Positions 8,102 to 16,991 of a stretch of 45,811 nt of DNA are shown one piece after another (within the stretch, counting starts at the first letter, position 1; every line of letters begins with the position of its first letter). This DNA is from a virus. Position numbers and translations under genes: made by a program. The stretch spans positions 1 through 45,811 of IMG/VR virus record IMGVR_UViG_3300032084_001307. One strand, given 5' to 3'. A model generated the notes under the pieces. It saw only the letters and a list, made by a program, of their open reading frames with translations, did no database searches and had not been told where the DNA came from.

Positions 8102-8231
8102 TGTGCTATACGTAACAGAGTTTTTTGAAGAGAAAAATGTATCCATAAAGGCTTACATAACATGTGCCGTGCTAGATGTATGCTCAACAATGTTTACATC
8201 CGCACTATTGATAGGAACTTACTCATGTTAG
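8091..8231 (+). CDS. Small putative membrane peptide before ligase
   Basis: A 46-codon frame with GGAG seven bases before its ATG. The N-terminal half is amphipathic (SSVLYVTEFFEEKNVS). The C-terminal half is hydrophobic with three Cys (AYITCAVLDVCSTMFTSALLIG), compatible with one membrane span. It overlaps the previous gene by 11 bases and the ligase by 7. Without it there would be a 123-base gap unusual for this module. No homology known to me, so existence is inferred from ribosome site, packing and hydrophobicity. Confidence 0.5.
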   Translation: MLSSVLYVTEFFEEKNVSIKAYITCAVLDVCSTMFTSALLIGTYSC

Positions 8232-9082
8232 AAATTCAAAAGGCTAAACACCTATTCCAAGAAGCAGACAAGAAGAAGCCAGCTTACGCAGGTAAGCACT
8301 ACATGATCTTCGAGAAGCATGACGGTTGGTTTGGTTACCTAGACTTCCCATCTTGTGTGATCCACTCGAGAGCACAACGTGAGATCCCGTCTCTACGATG
8401 GCTATCCGACGCTATCCGAGAAGTGAAGCCGGATTGTAAGGGTCGTCTAATCTTCGAAGTTATGATCGAAGACCTAGAGGTAGATAGTTTCCCTGAGCTA
8501 AACGGTCGACTAAATCGTAAGCATGAGCAGGAAGAGGAGGCGTACCTACGAGTACACGACTACCTCCCTGAGTTTAAAACAACGATGCCGGCACAAGTAC
8601 GCTATCAGTACGCTGACGAGGTGGTTAGTCGATTGAATCTGGATCGCGTAATCATGAGTCCATTACTGGATATGACTGATGACCCCAACAAGTGGAAAGA
8701 ACACGCTGAGAATGTGTGGGCTCGCGGTGGCGAAGGTGTGATCCTCAAGGAAGCTACAGGCGAGTATCACCCAGGCAAACGTAATGCCACGATGATGAAG
8801 ATCAAAGAAGAATTAACCTTAGATCTGAAGGTAACAGGTCTGGTTGAGGGCGAAGGTAAGTACACGGGTACTACCGGAGCATTAAAGGTCGTGGATAAAC
8901 ACGGCATCATTCACCACGTGTCAGGAATGACCGACGACCAAAGGAAAGAGTGGTGGGCTGATAAGAGTCAGATCGTAGGTAAGATCGTAGAGATCAGAGC
9001 CATGAAACGATTGAAAGACGGCAGTCTACGTGAACCTCGATTTAAAGCAGTGCGCTGGGATAAACTGACCACAGACGACTAG
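8225..9082 (+). CDS. ATP-dependent DNA ligase
   Basis: 285 residues; seals nicks using ATP. Motif I is EKHDG with the adenylated lysine K31, close to K34 of T7 ligase. FEVMIEDLE, GGEGVILK and MKIKEE correspond to motifs III, IV and V, and an OB-fold domain follows with FKAVRWDK near the end. It is compact, at the small end for phage ligases. The open frame extends upstream to 8162, but the ATG at 8225 with AGGAAC upstream begins directly at the conserved fold and is chosen. It follows the exonuclease, as expected for Okazaki-fragment maturation. Confidence 0.93.
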   Translation: MLEIQKAKHLFQEADKKKPAYAGKHYMIFEKHDGWFGYLDFPSCVIHSRAQREIPSLRWLSDAIREVKPDCKGRLIFEVMIEDLEVDSFPELNGRLNRKHEQEEEAYLRVHDYLPEFKTTMPAQVRYQYADEVVSRLNLDRVIMSPLLDMTDDPNKWKEHAENVWARGGEGVILKEATGEYHPGKRNATMMKIKEELTLDLKVTGLVEGEGKYTGTTGALKVVDKHGIIHHVSGMTDDQRKEWWADKSQIVGKIVEIRAMKRLKDGSLREPRFKAVRWDKLTTDD

Positions 9083-9092
9083 GAGTAATGCT

Positions 9093-9482
9093 ATTGCGAC
9101 TAAGTTAAAAGCAAGTCAAGTTGCCGACGTTCTGAAGCAACTTGTAGCTAAACAGTCTCGGAAGTGTGCTATATGTGGAAAACCCTTTACTAAGACCGAC
9201 CCACCTGTCCTAGATCATGATCATGAAACCGGCTACATCCGTGCAGCCCTTCATAGATCGTGCAACGGGGCAGAAGGGCGGGTCAAAACAAAGGCTCAGT
9301 TAGGTCACAAGGGAGTGGCTGCATACGACTACCTGAAAGGGTTAGGTCGGTATTTGGAAGAGCATGCCACACCCAAGATCAATCTTATTCACCCCCAGCA
9401 CATGACCGAAGACGAGAAACGGCTTAAACGAAACGCCCGAGCTCGCAAGCTACGTGCAGATAAACGGAAAGCCAAACAATGA
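9093..9482 (+). CDS. Recombination endonuclease VII-like HNH nuclease with apparent AUU start
   Basis: 129 residues. Resolves branched DNA before packaging. The signature is C25-x2-C28, then LDHDHETGYIR, then H54-x2-C57-N; the usual CCCC zinc site is CCHC here. The C-terminus is strongly basic. No ATG, GTG or TTG occurs in this frame upstream of the zinc site. The frame opens with ATT at 9093, seven bases after AGGAG, giving a product starting (M)ATKLKAS. The only nearby ATG (9088) leads to a stop after six codons. Either AUU is used or one base is misread. Position between ligase and metallophosphoesterase matches phiKMV-type gene order. Confidence 0.82.
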   Translation: MATKLKASQVADVLKQLVAKQSRKCAICGKPFTKTDPPVLDHDHETGYIRAALHRSCNGAEGRVKTKAQLGHKGVAAYDYLKGLGRYLEEHATPKINLIHPQHMTEDEKRLKRNARARKLRADKRKAKQ

Positions 9483-10237
9483 ACAAAGACAAAATCATAA
9501 TCGCAGACCCTCAAATCCATAAGGGCTCATCCATAGAGCATTTGGAAGCAGTAGGTAAATACATTTGGCGACACAAGCCAGAAGAGATCGTCCATATTGG
9601 AGATCACTGGGACTTCCCGTCCCTGAGTTCCTACGCATCGCCCTTGGAGCGTGAAGGTAAACGCCTGAAAGAAGACCTTAATGCGGGCATCAAAGCGCTC
9701 AAGGCCATTACAAAGCCTGTAGTGTCTCGCCAAAAGCGCGGCACCACTGAGTACGACCCTGAGTGGCACTTTATTACAGGTAACCATGAAGATCGCTTGA
9801 CACGATTTATCAGTCAGAATCCGGCACTAGCAGGGTTCATCGACTTGGAACACATCATCGAGTCACTAGGCTGGATATACCACCCGTTCAAGATGCCTTA
9901 TTTCTCAGACGACATCGCGTTTGTCCACTATATGACTAACCCGCAATCGGGTAAGCCAGTGGGCGGTTCAATCGAGAACAAGTTGAATAAGTTCCCACAC
10001 AGCTTTGTACACGGTCACCAGCAACAGTACCAATATGGTCGCCGGCAGAACCTGCAAGGTAAACCACACTTTGGTGTATGTGCAGGTAGTTTCTACATTG
10101 AAGACGAAGGCTACCGTGGCGCGGATAATACAGAGATCCGTGGGTTTGTTCACTTACACGCATTCACTAACCGTTACGGGTTCCAAGATTACGACGTAGA
10201 GTTTGTGTCGCTAGAACGCTTATTAGCGGAGTACTAA
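9479..10237 (+). CDS. Calcineurin-like metallophosphoesterase
   Basis: 252 residues. The dimetal phosphoesterase motifs are in order: ADPQIHKG (D-x-H), HIGDHWD (GD), TGNHEDR (GNHE), an HY segment near residue 144 and FVHGHQQQ (GHxH-like). Substrate unknown; relatives in T7- and phiKMV-like phages sit in the same place, after endonuclease VII and before RNA polymerase. The ATG overlaps the preceding stop (ATGA), and its own stop overlaps the RNA polymerase start (TAATG). Confidence 0.88.
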   Translation: MNKDKIIIADPQIHKGSSIEHLEAVGKYIWRHKPEEIVHIGDHWDFPSLSSYASPLEREGKRLKEDLNAGIKALKAITKPVVSRQKRGTTEYDPEWHFITGNHEDRLTRFISQNPALAGFIDLEHIIESLGWIYHPFKMPYFSDDIAFVHYMTNPQSGKPVGGSIENKLNKFPHSFVHGHQQQYQYGRRQNLQGKPHFGVCAGSFYIEDEGYRGADNTEIRGFVHLHAFTNRYGFQDYDVEFVSLERLLAEY

Positions 10238-12651
10238 TGAATTTAGCTCGACAGATCGAGTGGGAACGCGAGTGTGCAGAACGAGGCTCAGCCAAGTACT
10301 ACGCACAGCAAGACCGCTTACGGGAGAAAGGTAGAGGTGACATGACTGAAGTGTCATCCTACCTTATCAAAGATAGACTTAGAGAAGCATCGGAACTACT
10401 CGAAGAGTACGTTACCGTACGTGTAGGAGGTAAATCAGCTAACTACAACAAGATAATCCGGTCAGTGGCCGGCGATGAGGGTGACTATACAAAGATTGCT
10501 TACATCGGCTTGAAGGCTATCTTACGAGAGCTCCAAGTGTCGAGTATGAAATCTAAGCGACCACCTTTAGTAACACAAGTGGCGTCGCAAATAGCCAAGC
10601 GCGTAGAGGCTGAGCTGAAGTGTCGTATGTTCGAGGCGTCCAACCCTGAATACTACGACGCTGTACGCAAGTCTATGTCACAGCAGAACGTGACTGATTT
10701 CGTCCACCAGCATAAAACCCTGATGAAGAAATTCAATGAGTTTGGCATTGAGTGGAACGATTGGAACACCGTTACGAAGATCCAGGTCGGCACCCGGGTA
10801 CTCCGGGCCCTACTAGACACCTTCGGAGACATCCTGTTCATAGACAAGCGATACGAGAAGGGTAAAACTCCATTAATCTTGAATACCACTGTGGAATTCG
10901 ACGAGTGGGCAGGTGAGTTCGAACGAGAGCGAGGTCTATTAACACCAGACTTTCTCCCATTGAAGATTCCACCTCGACCATGGACTTCCCTAACTGACGG
11001 TGGTTACCACACGCCGGCACTACGCCTCGACTTCATTAAGACAGTCGGGAAAGGTGCCAAGTCATTTGTGAGCAAGTACCTACCGCAAGCGCATCTACGA
11101 GCTGTGAACAAGATGCAGCGCACCGCGTGGAAGATCAATGACCGCGTACTCAGCGTACAGGAGGAGGTCTACCGCCTTGGCCTTGGCATTGGTGTACCGA
11201 ACAGTGAGAAGATCGAGCCGCCACCATTCCCTGAACACCTGAAAGACATCGACAAAGAGGATCTAACAGAGGATCAGCAAGCCGAAGTCACAGCGTGGAA
11301 GGTTATGGCTAAGGAGTGCTACTGGAAAGAGACTAAGCGTAAGGGTCAAGTACTGGGCTTTATGCAAGCTCATCGGCTAGCTAAAGAGCTCCGACAGTGG
11401 GAAAAGATGTACTTTGCCTACAATTGTGACTTCAGAGGTCGTATTTACTGCGCTACAGCCGGTTTATCACCTCAAGGGTCTGATGGTGCCAAGGGACTTT
11501 TACAGTTCTCTAAAGGCGTTAAGTTAGGCCGTAAAGGCGTTCACTGGTTGGCAGTCCATGGTGCGAACACCTTCGGAGAGGATAAACTCTCATACGAGGG
11601 TCGTGTAAAATGGATACAAAATCAGGAGCAGTTCATACGACAGGTCGTCGAAGATCCAATTAGTCACCGTGACTTCTGGGGTTCAGCCGACAAACCATAC
11701 CAGTTCCTAGCGTTTTGTTATGAGTGGGCTGACTGCGATTACGGACGTAACCCTAACGTAGAATCACACATACCAGTTGGACTAGACGGTAGTTGTAACG
11801 GGCTACAACACTTCTCAGCTATGCTCCGGGACTACACCGGCGCAAAGGCAACAAACCTAACAGCATTAGACTACGTACAGGACATTTATCAGGAAGTGGC
11901 CGATGTAACTACAGCTAAGCTCAAAGAGATGGACGATCCAAGGGCCAGTAAGTGGCTCCAGGTCGGTGTAGACCGGAAGTGTGCAAAAAGACCAGTAATG
12001 ACTCTACCGTATGGTGCGACCCAACAGTCGGCCAGAGAGTACATTTATGGGTACGTTGTGGACAATTGGGCTAAGTTTGGTCTCGAAACGAGTATGCAGT
12101 GGGAGTTCTCAAAGTTCCTAACGCCGGTACTCTGGTCGGCTATCAGCGAAGTAGTAGTGGCAGCGCGTGAAGGCATGGACTGGTTACAGAAGAATGTAGG
12201 CAAGGACTACGCCCACTGGATTACTCCAATCGGGTTCCCTGTATATCAGTACTACAAAGATGTCAAGTATACCGAGGTACGTACTCAACTTGAGGGTTCT
12301 GTACGGTTGATCGTGCATGATCTGGACAAAGATGGCGCTCCTAAGAGATCGGCACAGAGGAATGGTGTAGCACCAAACTTCGTGCATAGCTTGGATAGTA
12401 CTCACATGGTAATGACCATAAACGTAGTAGACGTAGATGATCTAGCCATGATCCACGATGACTTTGGTACTCATGCGGGTAACACCGAGCACTTGTTCAA
12501 ACGGATACGAGACACGTTTAAGACACTGTACAGTAATCACAAACCACTACATGAGTGGGCAGAACAGCGTGGTATAGACACGGATACCATACCCGCAGGC
12601 GGTACGTACAACATTGAAGAGATTACTAATGCAGCATACTTCTTCGGGTAG
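10237..12651 (+). CDS. Single-subunit RNA polymerase 1 (T7/phiKMV family)
   Basis: 804 residues, a complete T7-type enzyme. Motif A is GLDGSCNGLQHFSAM with D517. Motif B has the exact R-x3-K-x7-Y spacing (R580, K584, Y592, then G). Motif C is MIHDDFGTH with D741. These match T7 D537, K631, Y639 and D812. DFRGRIYC and APNFVHSLDSTHM are also family hallmarks, and the chain ends AAYFFG, an aromatic C-terminal foot as in T7. It lies after the metallophosphoesterase and before the virion genes, the phiKMV arrangement. A second polymerase is encoded at 37817-40039; the region corresponding to the T7 specificity loop differs between them, so different promoters are likely. Confidence 0.96.
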   Translation: MNLARQIEWERECAERGSAKYYAQQDRLREKGRGDMTEVSSYLIKDRLREASELLEEYVTVRVGGKSANYNKIIRSVAGDEGDYTKIAYIGLKAILRELQVSSMKSKRPPLVTQVASQIAKRVEAELKCRMFEASNPEYYDAVRKSMSQQNVTDFVHQHKTLMKKFNEFGIEWNDWNTVTKIQVGTRVLRALLDTFGDILFIDKRYEKGKTPLILNTTVEFDEWAGEFERERGLLTPDFLPLKIPPRPWTSLTDGGYHTPALRLDFIKTVGKGAKSFVSKYLPQAHLRAVNKMQRTAWKINDRVLSVQEEVYRLGLGIGVPNSEKIEPPPFPEHLKDIDKEDLTEDQQAEVTAWKVMAKECYWKETKRKGQVLGFMQAHRLAKELRQWEKMYFAYNCDFRGRIYCATAGLSPQGSDGAKGLLQFSKGVKLGRKGVHWLAVHGANTFGEDKLSYEGRVKWIQNQEQFIRQVVEDPISHRDFWGSADKPYQFLAFCYEWADCDYGRNPNVESHIPVGLDGSCNGLQHFSAMLRDYTGAKATNLTALDYVQDIYQEVADVTTAKLKEMDDPRASKWLQVGVDRKCAKRPVMTLPYGATQQSAREYIYGYVVDNWAKFGLETSMQWEFSKFLTPVLWSAISEVVVAAREGMDWLQKNVGKDYAHWITPIGFPVYQYYKDVKYTEVRTQLEGSVRLIVHDLDKDGAPKRSAQRNGVAPNFVHSLDSTHMVMTINVVDVDDLAMIHDDFGTHAGNTEHLFKRIRDTFKTLYSNHKPLHEWAEQRGIDTDTIPAGGTYNIEEITNAAYFFG

Positions 12652-12671
12652 GCCAGCTACTAGGAATGAAA

Positions 12672-13109
12672 ATGAACGACATTAACGAACTACTACAGAA
12701 CTGGGAAGGTCTGTCCGTGAAAGAACGGCAGGAAATCTTAGACGCTTGTGTAGAACCAATGCTGGAACGCGAACAGCTTGACGTAGGTATCACAATGGTG
12801 GAAACGCCAGATATGTGCGCTCGGGTGGGTACTGTTCCCGCAGGCGCTGCCTTCATTGGTTTTGTTCACAAACAACATCAGATCCAAGTAATTTCCAAGG
12901 GATCTGTGCTGGTGTACGAACCACACGGTGTAGAGTTGATCGAAGGCCCAGCGACGATAGCAAGTCCGCCGGGAACACGACGACTTTGCTTAGTGATTGA
13001 AGAGGTCACTTGGACTACAATCCTAGCGACTGACGTACCGGCTGACGAGGTACAAGAAGCATGTACTGTAGATAGTTTCAAACTACTACCATACGAGGAA
13101 CCTTCATAA
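12672..13109 (+). CDS. Cupin-like protein before the portal gene
   Basis: About 145 residues. The N-terminus is helical (NDINELLQNWEGLSVKERQEI); the rest looks like a small beta barrel: VPAGAAFIGFVHKQHQIQVISKG, VLVYEPHGVELIEGP and SPPGTRRLCLVIEEVTWTTI, a pattern of cupin-type folds found in phages near the head genes. The ATG at 12672 has AGGA at a useful spacing; the ATG at 12666 is too close to it. It could be an assembly or head-tail accessory factor. The TAATG overlap with the next gene suggests coupling. Confidence 0.65.
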   Translation: MNDINELLQNWEGLSVKERQEILDACVEPMLEREQLDVGITMVETPDMCARVGTVPAGAAFIGFVHKQHQIQVISKGSVLVYEPHGVELIEGPATIASPPGTRRLCLVIEEVTWTTILATDVPADEVQEACTVDSFKLLPYEEPS

Positions 13110-13339
13110 TGTACATCGCAGCAGCCGTGGCAGTAGCCACAGCCCTGTACGCAAATAACAGACAAAAAGCAGCTCAGCGTAAAGCCAGAAAAGAACAGAA
13201 AGAAGACCAAGCCCAGGCTCGAAAAGCGGAAGTATTCGCAGAGACAGAAGGGTCAGGTCTCGGCCAGTTCGGTGAAATTAGCCTAGATGTAGAGCGCGAA
13301 GTGGATGACGATGAGTTAGAATCCAACGTGCGCATTTAG
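13109..13339 (+). CDS. Small putative virion protein with hydrophobic N-terminus
   Basis: 76 residues. A short hydrophobic segment (YIAAAVAVATALYA) is followed by a highly charged helix (RQKAAQRKARKEQKEDQ) and an acidic tail with GLGQFGEISLDVEREV. This three-part layout is seen in small proteins just upstream of the portal gene in several T7-type phages, in the position of T7 genes 6.7 to 7.3, which encode small virion proteins. Assignment rests on layout and position. Confidence 0.6.
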   Translation: MYIAAAVAVATALYANNRQKAAQRKARKEQKEDQAQARKAEVFAETEGSGLGQFGEISLDVEREVDDDELESNVRI

Positions 13340-13347
13340 GAGTAATT

Positions 13348-14889
13348 ATGGACTTACGCGAAGCACAAACCAAATACCTGACAGGTGAGTACAAGCTAAA
13401 GGGTGAGTTCGCAGGCAGCGACTATAGCCGAGAAGAGACTCTTACCCGAGCTGAACGCTATGCAGGCTGGACATTACCGTCGATATTCCCAGACGAGCCG
13501 TTGATGGAATACGACGAGATGCAGAACGACTTCCAGTCAGTGGGAGCCGCTGCTACGACCAACCTAGCAAACAAAATGATGATGGCTCTGTTCCAGCCAG
13601 CTAAACCCTTCTTCCGAATGGACTTAACTCAAGAACAAAGACTTGAGTTAGAGGGAGACGCGGGTCTCACAAAAGCAGAGATTGACGCGGCTCTAGCCCA
13701 GGCTGAGCGTGAGGCAATGAAAGAGCTGAATAAGATTCATGCTCGAGTAGTCCTAAATGACGCAATGCTACACCTGATCATCACAGGTAACGTACTGCTA
13801 GAGATGCCGACTAAAGGTAACATGCAGCTATTCTCACTAAGAGACTACTGCGTGAAGCGCGATCTACATGGTAACGTGACTAAAATCATCATGCGTTCGA
13901 CTAAGGCAGTATCAGCACTATCGAACGAACTAGCGTCGTTAGCATACGCAGCAGGATACGCGGAGAATGACGAAGCATCTCTGTATACCGGTGTATGTCG
14001 AGTAGCTGAAGACCGATTTATGGTCTGGCAAGAAATGGAAGACCTCTGTTACTGCCACAAACGTGTGGGTTACTACACGTCGGACACCTTACCGTGGATT
14101 CCATTGACGTGGAAACTATGCCGAGGTAAGGACTACGGGACGGGTCTAGTAGAGGACTACAGTGGAGACTTCCACACGCTGTCAACTACAGCAGAGGCTA
14201 TGCTGGACTACACCACTGTCGCCACAGATGTCAAAAACCTGGTTAACCCAACCGGTATGACAGACGTTCGGGAACTCACAGAGGCAGCATCCGGTGCATA
14301 TGTCCACGGTAGAGAAGAAGACCTCTTCCCATACACGGCAGCGAACCAACTCGGACACTCAGTGCAGTTCTTACAAGAGCGATCAGATAAGATTGAACGT
14401 CGTATCGGCGCAGCCTTCTTGCTGAATACCTCAGTAACTCGGGACGCAGAGCGCGTAACGGCAGAAGAGATCAGAATGCAGGCCCACGAACTAGAGAGCT
14501 CATTAGGCGGCATTTACTCTCGACTGGCAGTAGAACTACAGCTACCAATTGCGAAAAGACTTTTACGCAAGCTTGTACCAGTATTCCAAGAAGTAGAGCC
14601 AATTATTGTGGCCGGCTTCGAGTCACTATCACGGAACAGTGAGTTAGACAACTTACGAGCTTTCTTCCGCGACCTTGCTGGAATTGCTGAACTACCTGAC
14701 CAAGTAACAGCTCGACTAAAGATCGGGGATGTAATCGCGCTTCTAGGTGCAGGTCATGGCGTTGAGTACTCTAAATTCTTGAAAGATGAAGATCAGGTGA
14801 AACAAGAACAGTCGCAGGCTATTCAGACTAACGCACAGATGGCGGGAGCTGAAGCAGCAGCGATTAATCAAGCTCAAGGATCAACTTAA
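13348..14889 (+). CDS. Portal protein (head-tail connector, T7 gp8-like)
   Basis: 513 residues, close to T7 gp8 (536). Forms the dodecameric DNA entry and exit ring at one capsid vertex. Recognisable features include the N-terminal TLPSIFPDEPL and NDFQSVGAAATTNLANKMMMALFQPAKPFFRMD region, the LHLIITGNVLLEMP stretch and the long C-terminal helical part with NTSVTRDAERVTAEEIRM. The C-terminus is Gln/Ala-rich. A strong AGGAGTAA precedes the ATG. It is followed directly by scaffold and capsid genes. Confidence 0.95.
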   Translation: MDLREAQTKYLTGEYKLKGEFAGSDYSREETLTRAERYAGWTLPSIFPDEPLMEYDEMQNDFQSVGAAATTNLANKMMMALFQPAKPFFRMDLTQEQRLELEGDAGLTKAEIDAALAQAEREAMKELNKIHARVVLNDAMLHLIITGNVLLEMPTKGNMQLFSLRDYCVKRDLHGNVTKIIMRSTKAVSALSNELASLAYAAGYAENDEASLYTGVCRVAEDRFMVWQEMEDLCYCHKRVGYYTSDTLPWIPLTWKLCRGKDYGTGLVEDYSGDFHTLSTTAEAMLDYTTVATDVKNLVNPTGMTDVRELTEAASGAYVHGREEDLFPYTAANQLGHSVQFLQERSDKIERRIGAAFLLNTSVTRDAERVTAEEIRMQAHELESSLGGIYSRLAVELQLPIAKRLLRKLVPVFQEVEPIIVAGFESLSRNSELDNLRAFFRDLAGIAELPDQVTARLKIGDVIALLGAGHGVEYSKFLKDEDQVKQEQSQAIQTNAQMAGAEAAAINQAQGST

Positions 14890-15803
14890 TGTTGTTTTAC
14901 TCAAATGAAATTTTACAGAGCCCCGAAAGTGGTGGCGAAACTCCAGCGGGTGGTGCACAAGCTCCTGCCAGTAACACTGACAACAGTACTCCTACTGGGA
15001 ATGCTGACCCTAGCAAACCGCATGACTGGTCAAACGACCCACGAGTCGACGAAAATGGTAATCCAGTTGAGCAATCACCTGAAGGCCAAGAGCCCGAAGT
15101 AAAGCCCGACGAAAACCCGACCCAGGATCAACAACAAGAAGGTGAAGACTCCAGTAACGAGGAGGAGCAGCCTAACTACGTCCCAATGACGGAAGACGTA
15201 GGTAAACAGGTTACTAAGCTTATCGAAGAAGCCGGCCTAAACGCCCAAGACGTGGCAGCGGCTATCTACAACAACGGTAAGAAAGTTACACCTGAGATCA
15301 TGAAAGCCTTAGCTGAGAAGCATGGGGACGCGGTAGCAACAGTCCTCGCGGGTAATCTTGAGTCACTGTCACGGCAGGGTGCCCAGAAAGCTAAAGCGAA
15401 TGATCAGGCCGTGTATGACACAGTGGCCAAAGCATTCGAGGGAGTTACCGATCAATCTGGTAAAGAGTCTTGGAATGAGCTTAAACAGTGGGCCGGTGAT
15501 AACATCCCTAAAGCAGAGCGTGAAGAGATTAACGCCTTATTAAAGCAGGGCGGTATGGCACAGAAGATGGCGATTAATGAATTGATCGACCGCTTCAAGT
15601 CGTCGGACTCATTCAATCAAGAAGTCGTACTAGAGCAGGGCAGTCGTGTGTCAGGCCAAGGCGCAGACGGAGCACCCATCTCACGCACGGAGTACCAACG
15701 AATGCTCCGCGAGTTAGAATCCAAAGGTCATGTGTATGGCCAATCAACCGAAATTGCCAAACTCGACCGTCGTCGTGAAGCAGGCATAAAACGTGGCATC
15801 TAG
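14889..15803 (+). CDS. Capsid assembly scaffolding protein (T7 gp9-like)
   Basis: 304 residues, very acidic. Residues 10-100 are a low-complexity Pro/Glu/Asn/Asp region, followed by charged helices and a basic C-terminus (KLDRRREAGIKRG), the part of scaffolds that docks onto the coat protein. T7 gp9 is 307 residues. It is placed between portal and capsid genes as usual. The start overlaps the portal stop (TAATG). Confidence 0.9.
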   Translation: MLFYSNEILQSPESGGETPAGGAQAPASNTDNSTPTGNADPSKPHDWSNDPRVDENGNPVEQSPEGQEPEVKPDENPTQDQQQEGEDSSNEEEQPNYVPMTEDVGKQVTKLIEEAGLNAQDVAAAIYNNGKKVTPEIMKALAEKHGDAVATVLAGNLESLSRQGAQKAKANDQAVYDTVAKAFEGVTDQSGKESWNELKQWAGDNIPKAEREEINALLKQGGMAQKMAINELIDRFKSSDSFNQEVVLEQGSRVSGQGADGAPISRTEYQRMLRELESKGHVYGQSTEIAKLDRRREAGIKRGI

Positions 15804-15832
15804 CCATAGACATTTACAAAGGAGACTAATGA

Positions 15833-16912
15833 ATGTCAATTATTAATCAGCCAGTAGCCCAGAGCCAAGTACGTGACGGTCATCAGGGTGGTATTGATTC
15901 CGGTAATATCAATCCATTGTACATTGAACAGTATGGTGGTGAAGTAGAGCATCGTTTCATAAAAGATTCGATCATGCGTAAATTCTTCAAGTTTAAGTCT
16001 GTACGTGGTACGGACACGGTAACCAATGACCGTATCGGTCACTCGACCTTACAGAAAGTGTCTCGTGGTGTACGTCCTGGTGACTCTGCGCCTACGTTCG
16101 ATAACGTATCTGTGAAAGTAGATACCATCGTACTTGCGCGTACCAACCAGTTCTTACTCGACGACTTCTTATCGCATATTGACGTGCGTAAAGAAGTGGG
16201 TATCGAACATGGTAAAGAGATCGGTAAGTTCTTCGACGAGTCATTCGTCGTACAGGGTATCAAAGCTGCACAGATCACTGTGAAGACACCAGACGGTAAT
16301 CTCAACGGTGGTTGGGAAGACGCGACAACCACGGGCACTAAGCCGTCGAACATCGTACGTACAGCTCCAGAGGGCCACCAAGGCGGTGCGATCAAGATCC
16401 TCGGCGCCGCGGGTGATGAGACTGATCCAGAATTGCTTGAATTAGCAATCCAGGACTTGTGCCAGACCATTGAAGAGAAGGACGTGGACATCACGGAGGC
16501 TACCCTCTTGATGCGCCCAGCTCAATACTACACCTTGCTGAAGAACGACAAGTTGCTCGACAAGGACTTCTCAACCGGTAACGGCGACTACGCTGCTGGT
16601 AAGGTACTGAAGGCTAACGGTGTACGTATCGAAGTAACCAACCGTTTCCCGAAAGCAGCAGACGTAGGTGAGACTCACTTCCTGTCTAACGCAGGTAATG
16701 GTAACGCGTACGATGTAACCGCAGACGACGTGAAGTGTGTGGTATTGCTGTTGATGCCTAAAGCGTTACTAGCTGGTGAGACGATCCCTTTGACTTCGAA
16801 GGTGTACTACAGTGAAATCGAACTCCAATGGTTCATTGACTCATACCTTGCTTATGGTGTGACTCCGAACCGTACTGAGCACGCTGGTGGTATCTTCACC
16901 TTTACTGCCTAG
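15833..16912 (+). CDS. Major capsid protein (T7 gp10-like, HK97 fold)
   Basis: 359 residues, near T7 gp10A (345). Builds the icosahedral shell. The N-terminal part has GGIDSGNINPLYIEQYGGEVEHRF and VRGTDTVTNDRIG, then a VDTIVLARTNQFLLDDFLSHIDVR segment typical of the family, and a C-terminal ELQWFIDSYLAYGVTPNRTEHAG. GGAG lies ahead of two ATGs; the first, at 15829, runs into a stop after five codons, so the ATG at 15833 is used. An intrinsic terminator follows at 16934-16959. Confidence 0.95.
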   Translation: MSIINQPVAQSQVRDGHQGGIDSGNINPLYIEQYGGEVEHRFIKDSIMRKFFKFKSVRGTDTVTNDRIGHSTLQKVSRGVRPGDSAPTFDNVSVKVDTIVLARTNQFLLDDFLSHIDVRKEVGIEHGKEIGKFFDESFVVQGIKAAQITVKTPDGNLNGGWEDATTTGTKPSNIVRTAPEGHQGGAIKILGAAGDETDPELLELAIQDLCQTIEEKDVDITEATLLMRPAQYYTLLKNDKLLDKDFSTGNGDYAAGKVLKANGVRIEVTNRFPKAADVGETHFLSNAGNGNAYDVTADDVKCVVLLLMPKALLAGETIPLTSKVYYSEIELQWFIDSYLAYGVTPNRTEHAGGIFTFTA

Positions 16913-16933
16913 TAACACCTAGTAGTAACTTAG

Positions 16934-16959
16934 AGCCCATTCGCGAGAGTGGGCTTTTT
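16934..16959 (+). terminator. Intrinsic terminator after the capsid gene
   Basis: A nine-base-pair stem (AGCCCATTC with GAGTGGGCT, one G-U pair) closes a GCGA tetraloop and is followed directly by Ts. Stem, stable tetraloop and U-tract are all present. T7 has its major terminator (T-phi) at this same place, after the capsid gene, where it lowers transcription of tail genes relative to capsid. Confidence 0.9.
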
Positions 16960-16991
16960 AGTTAATGCTAACAACAACCGAGAGGTGATCC

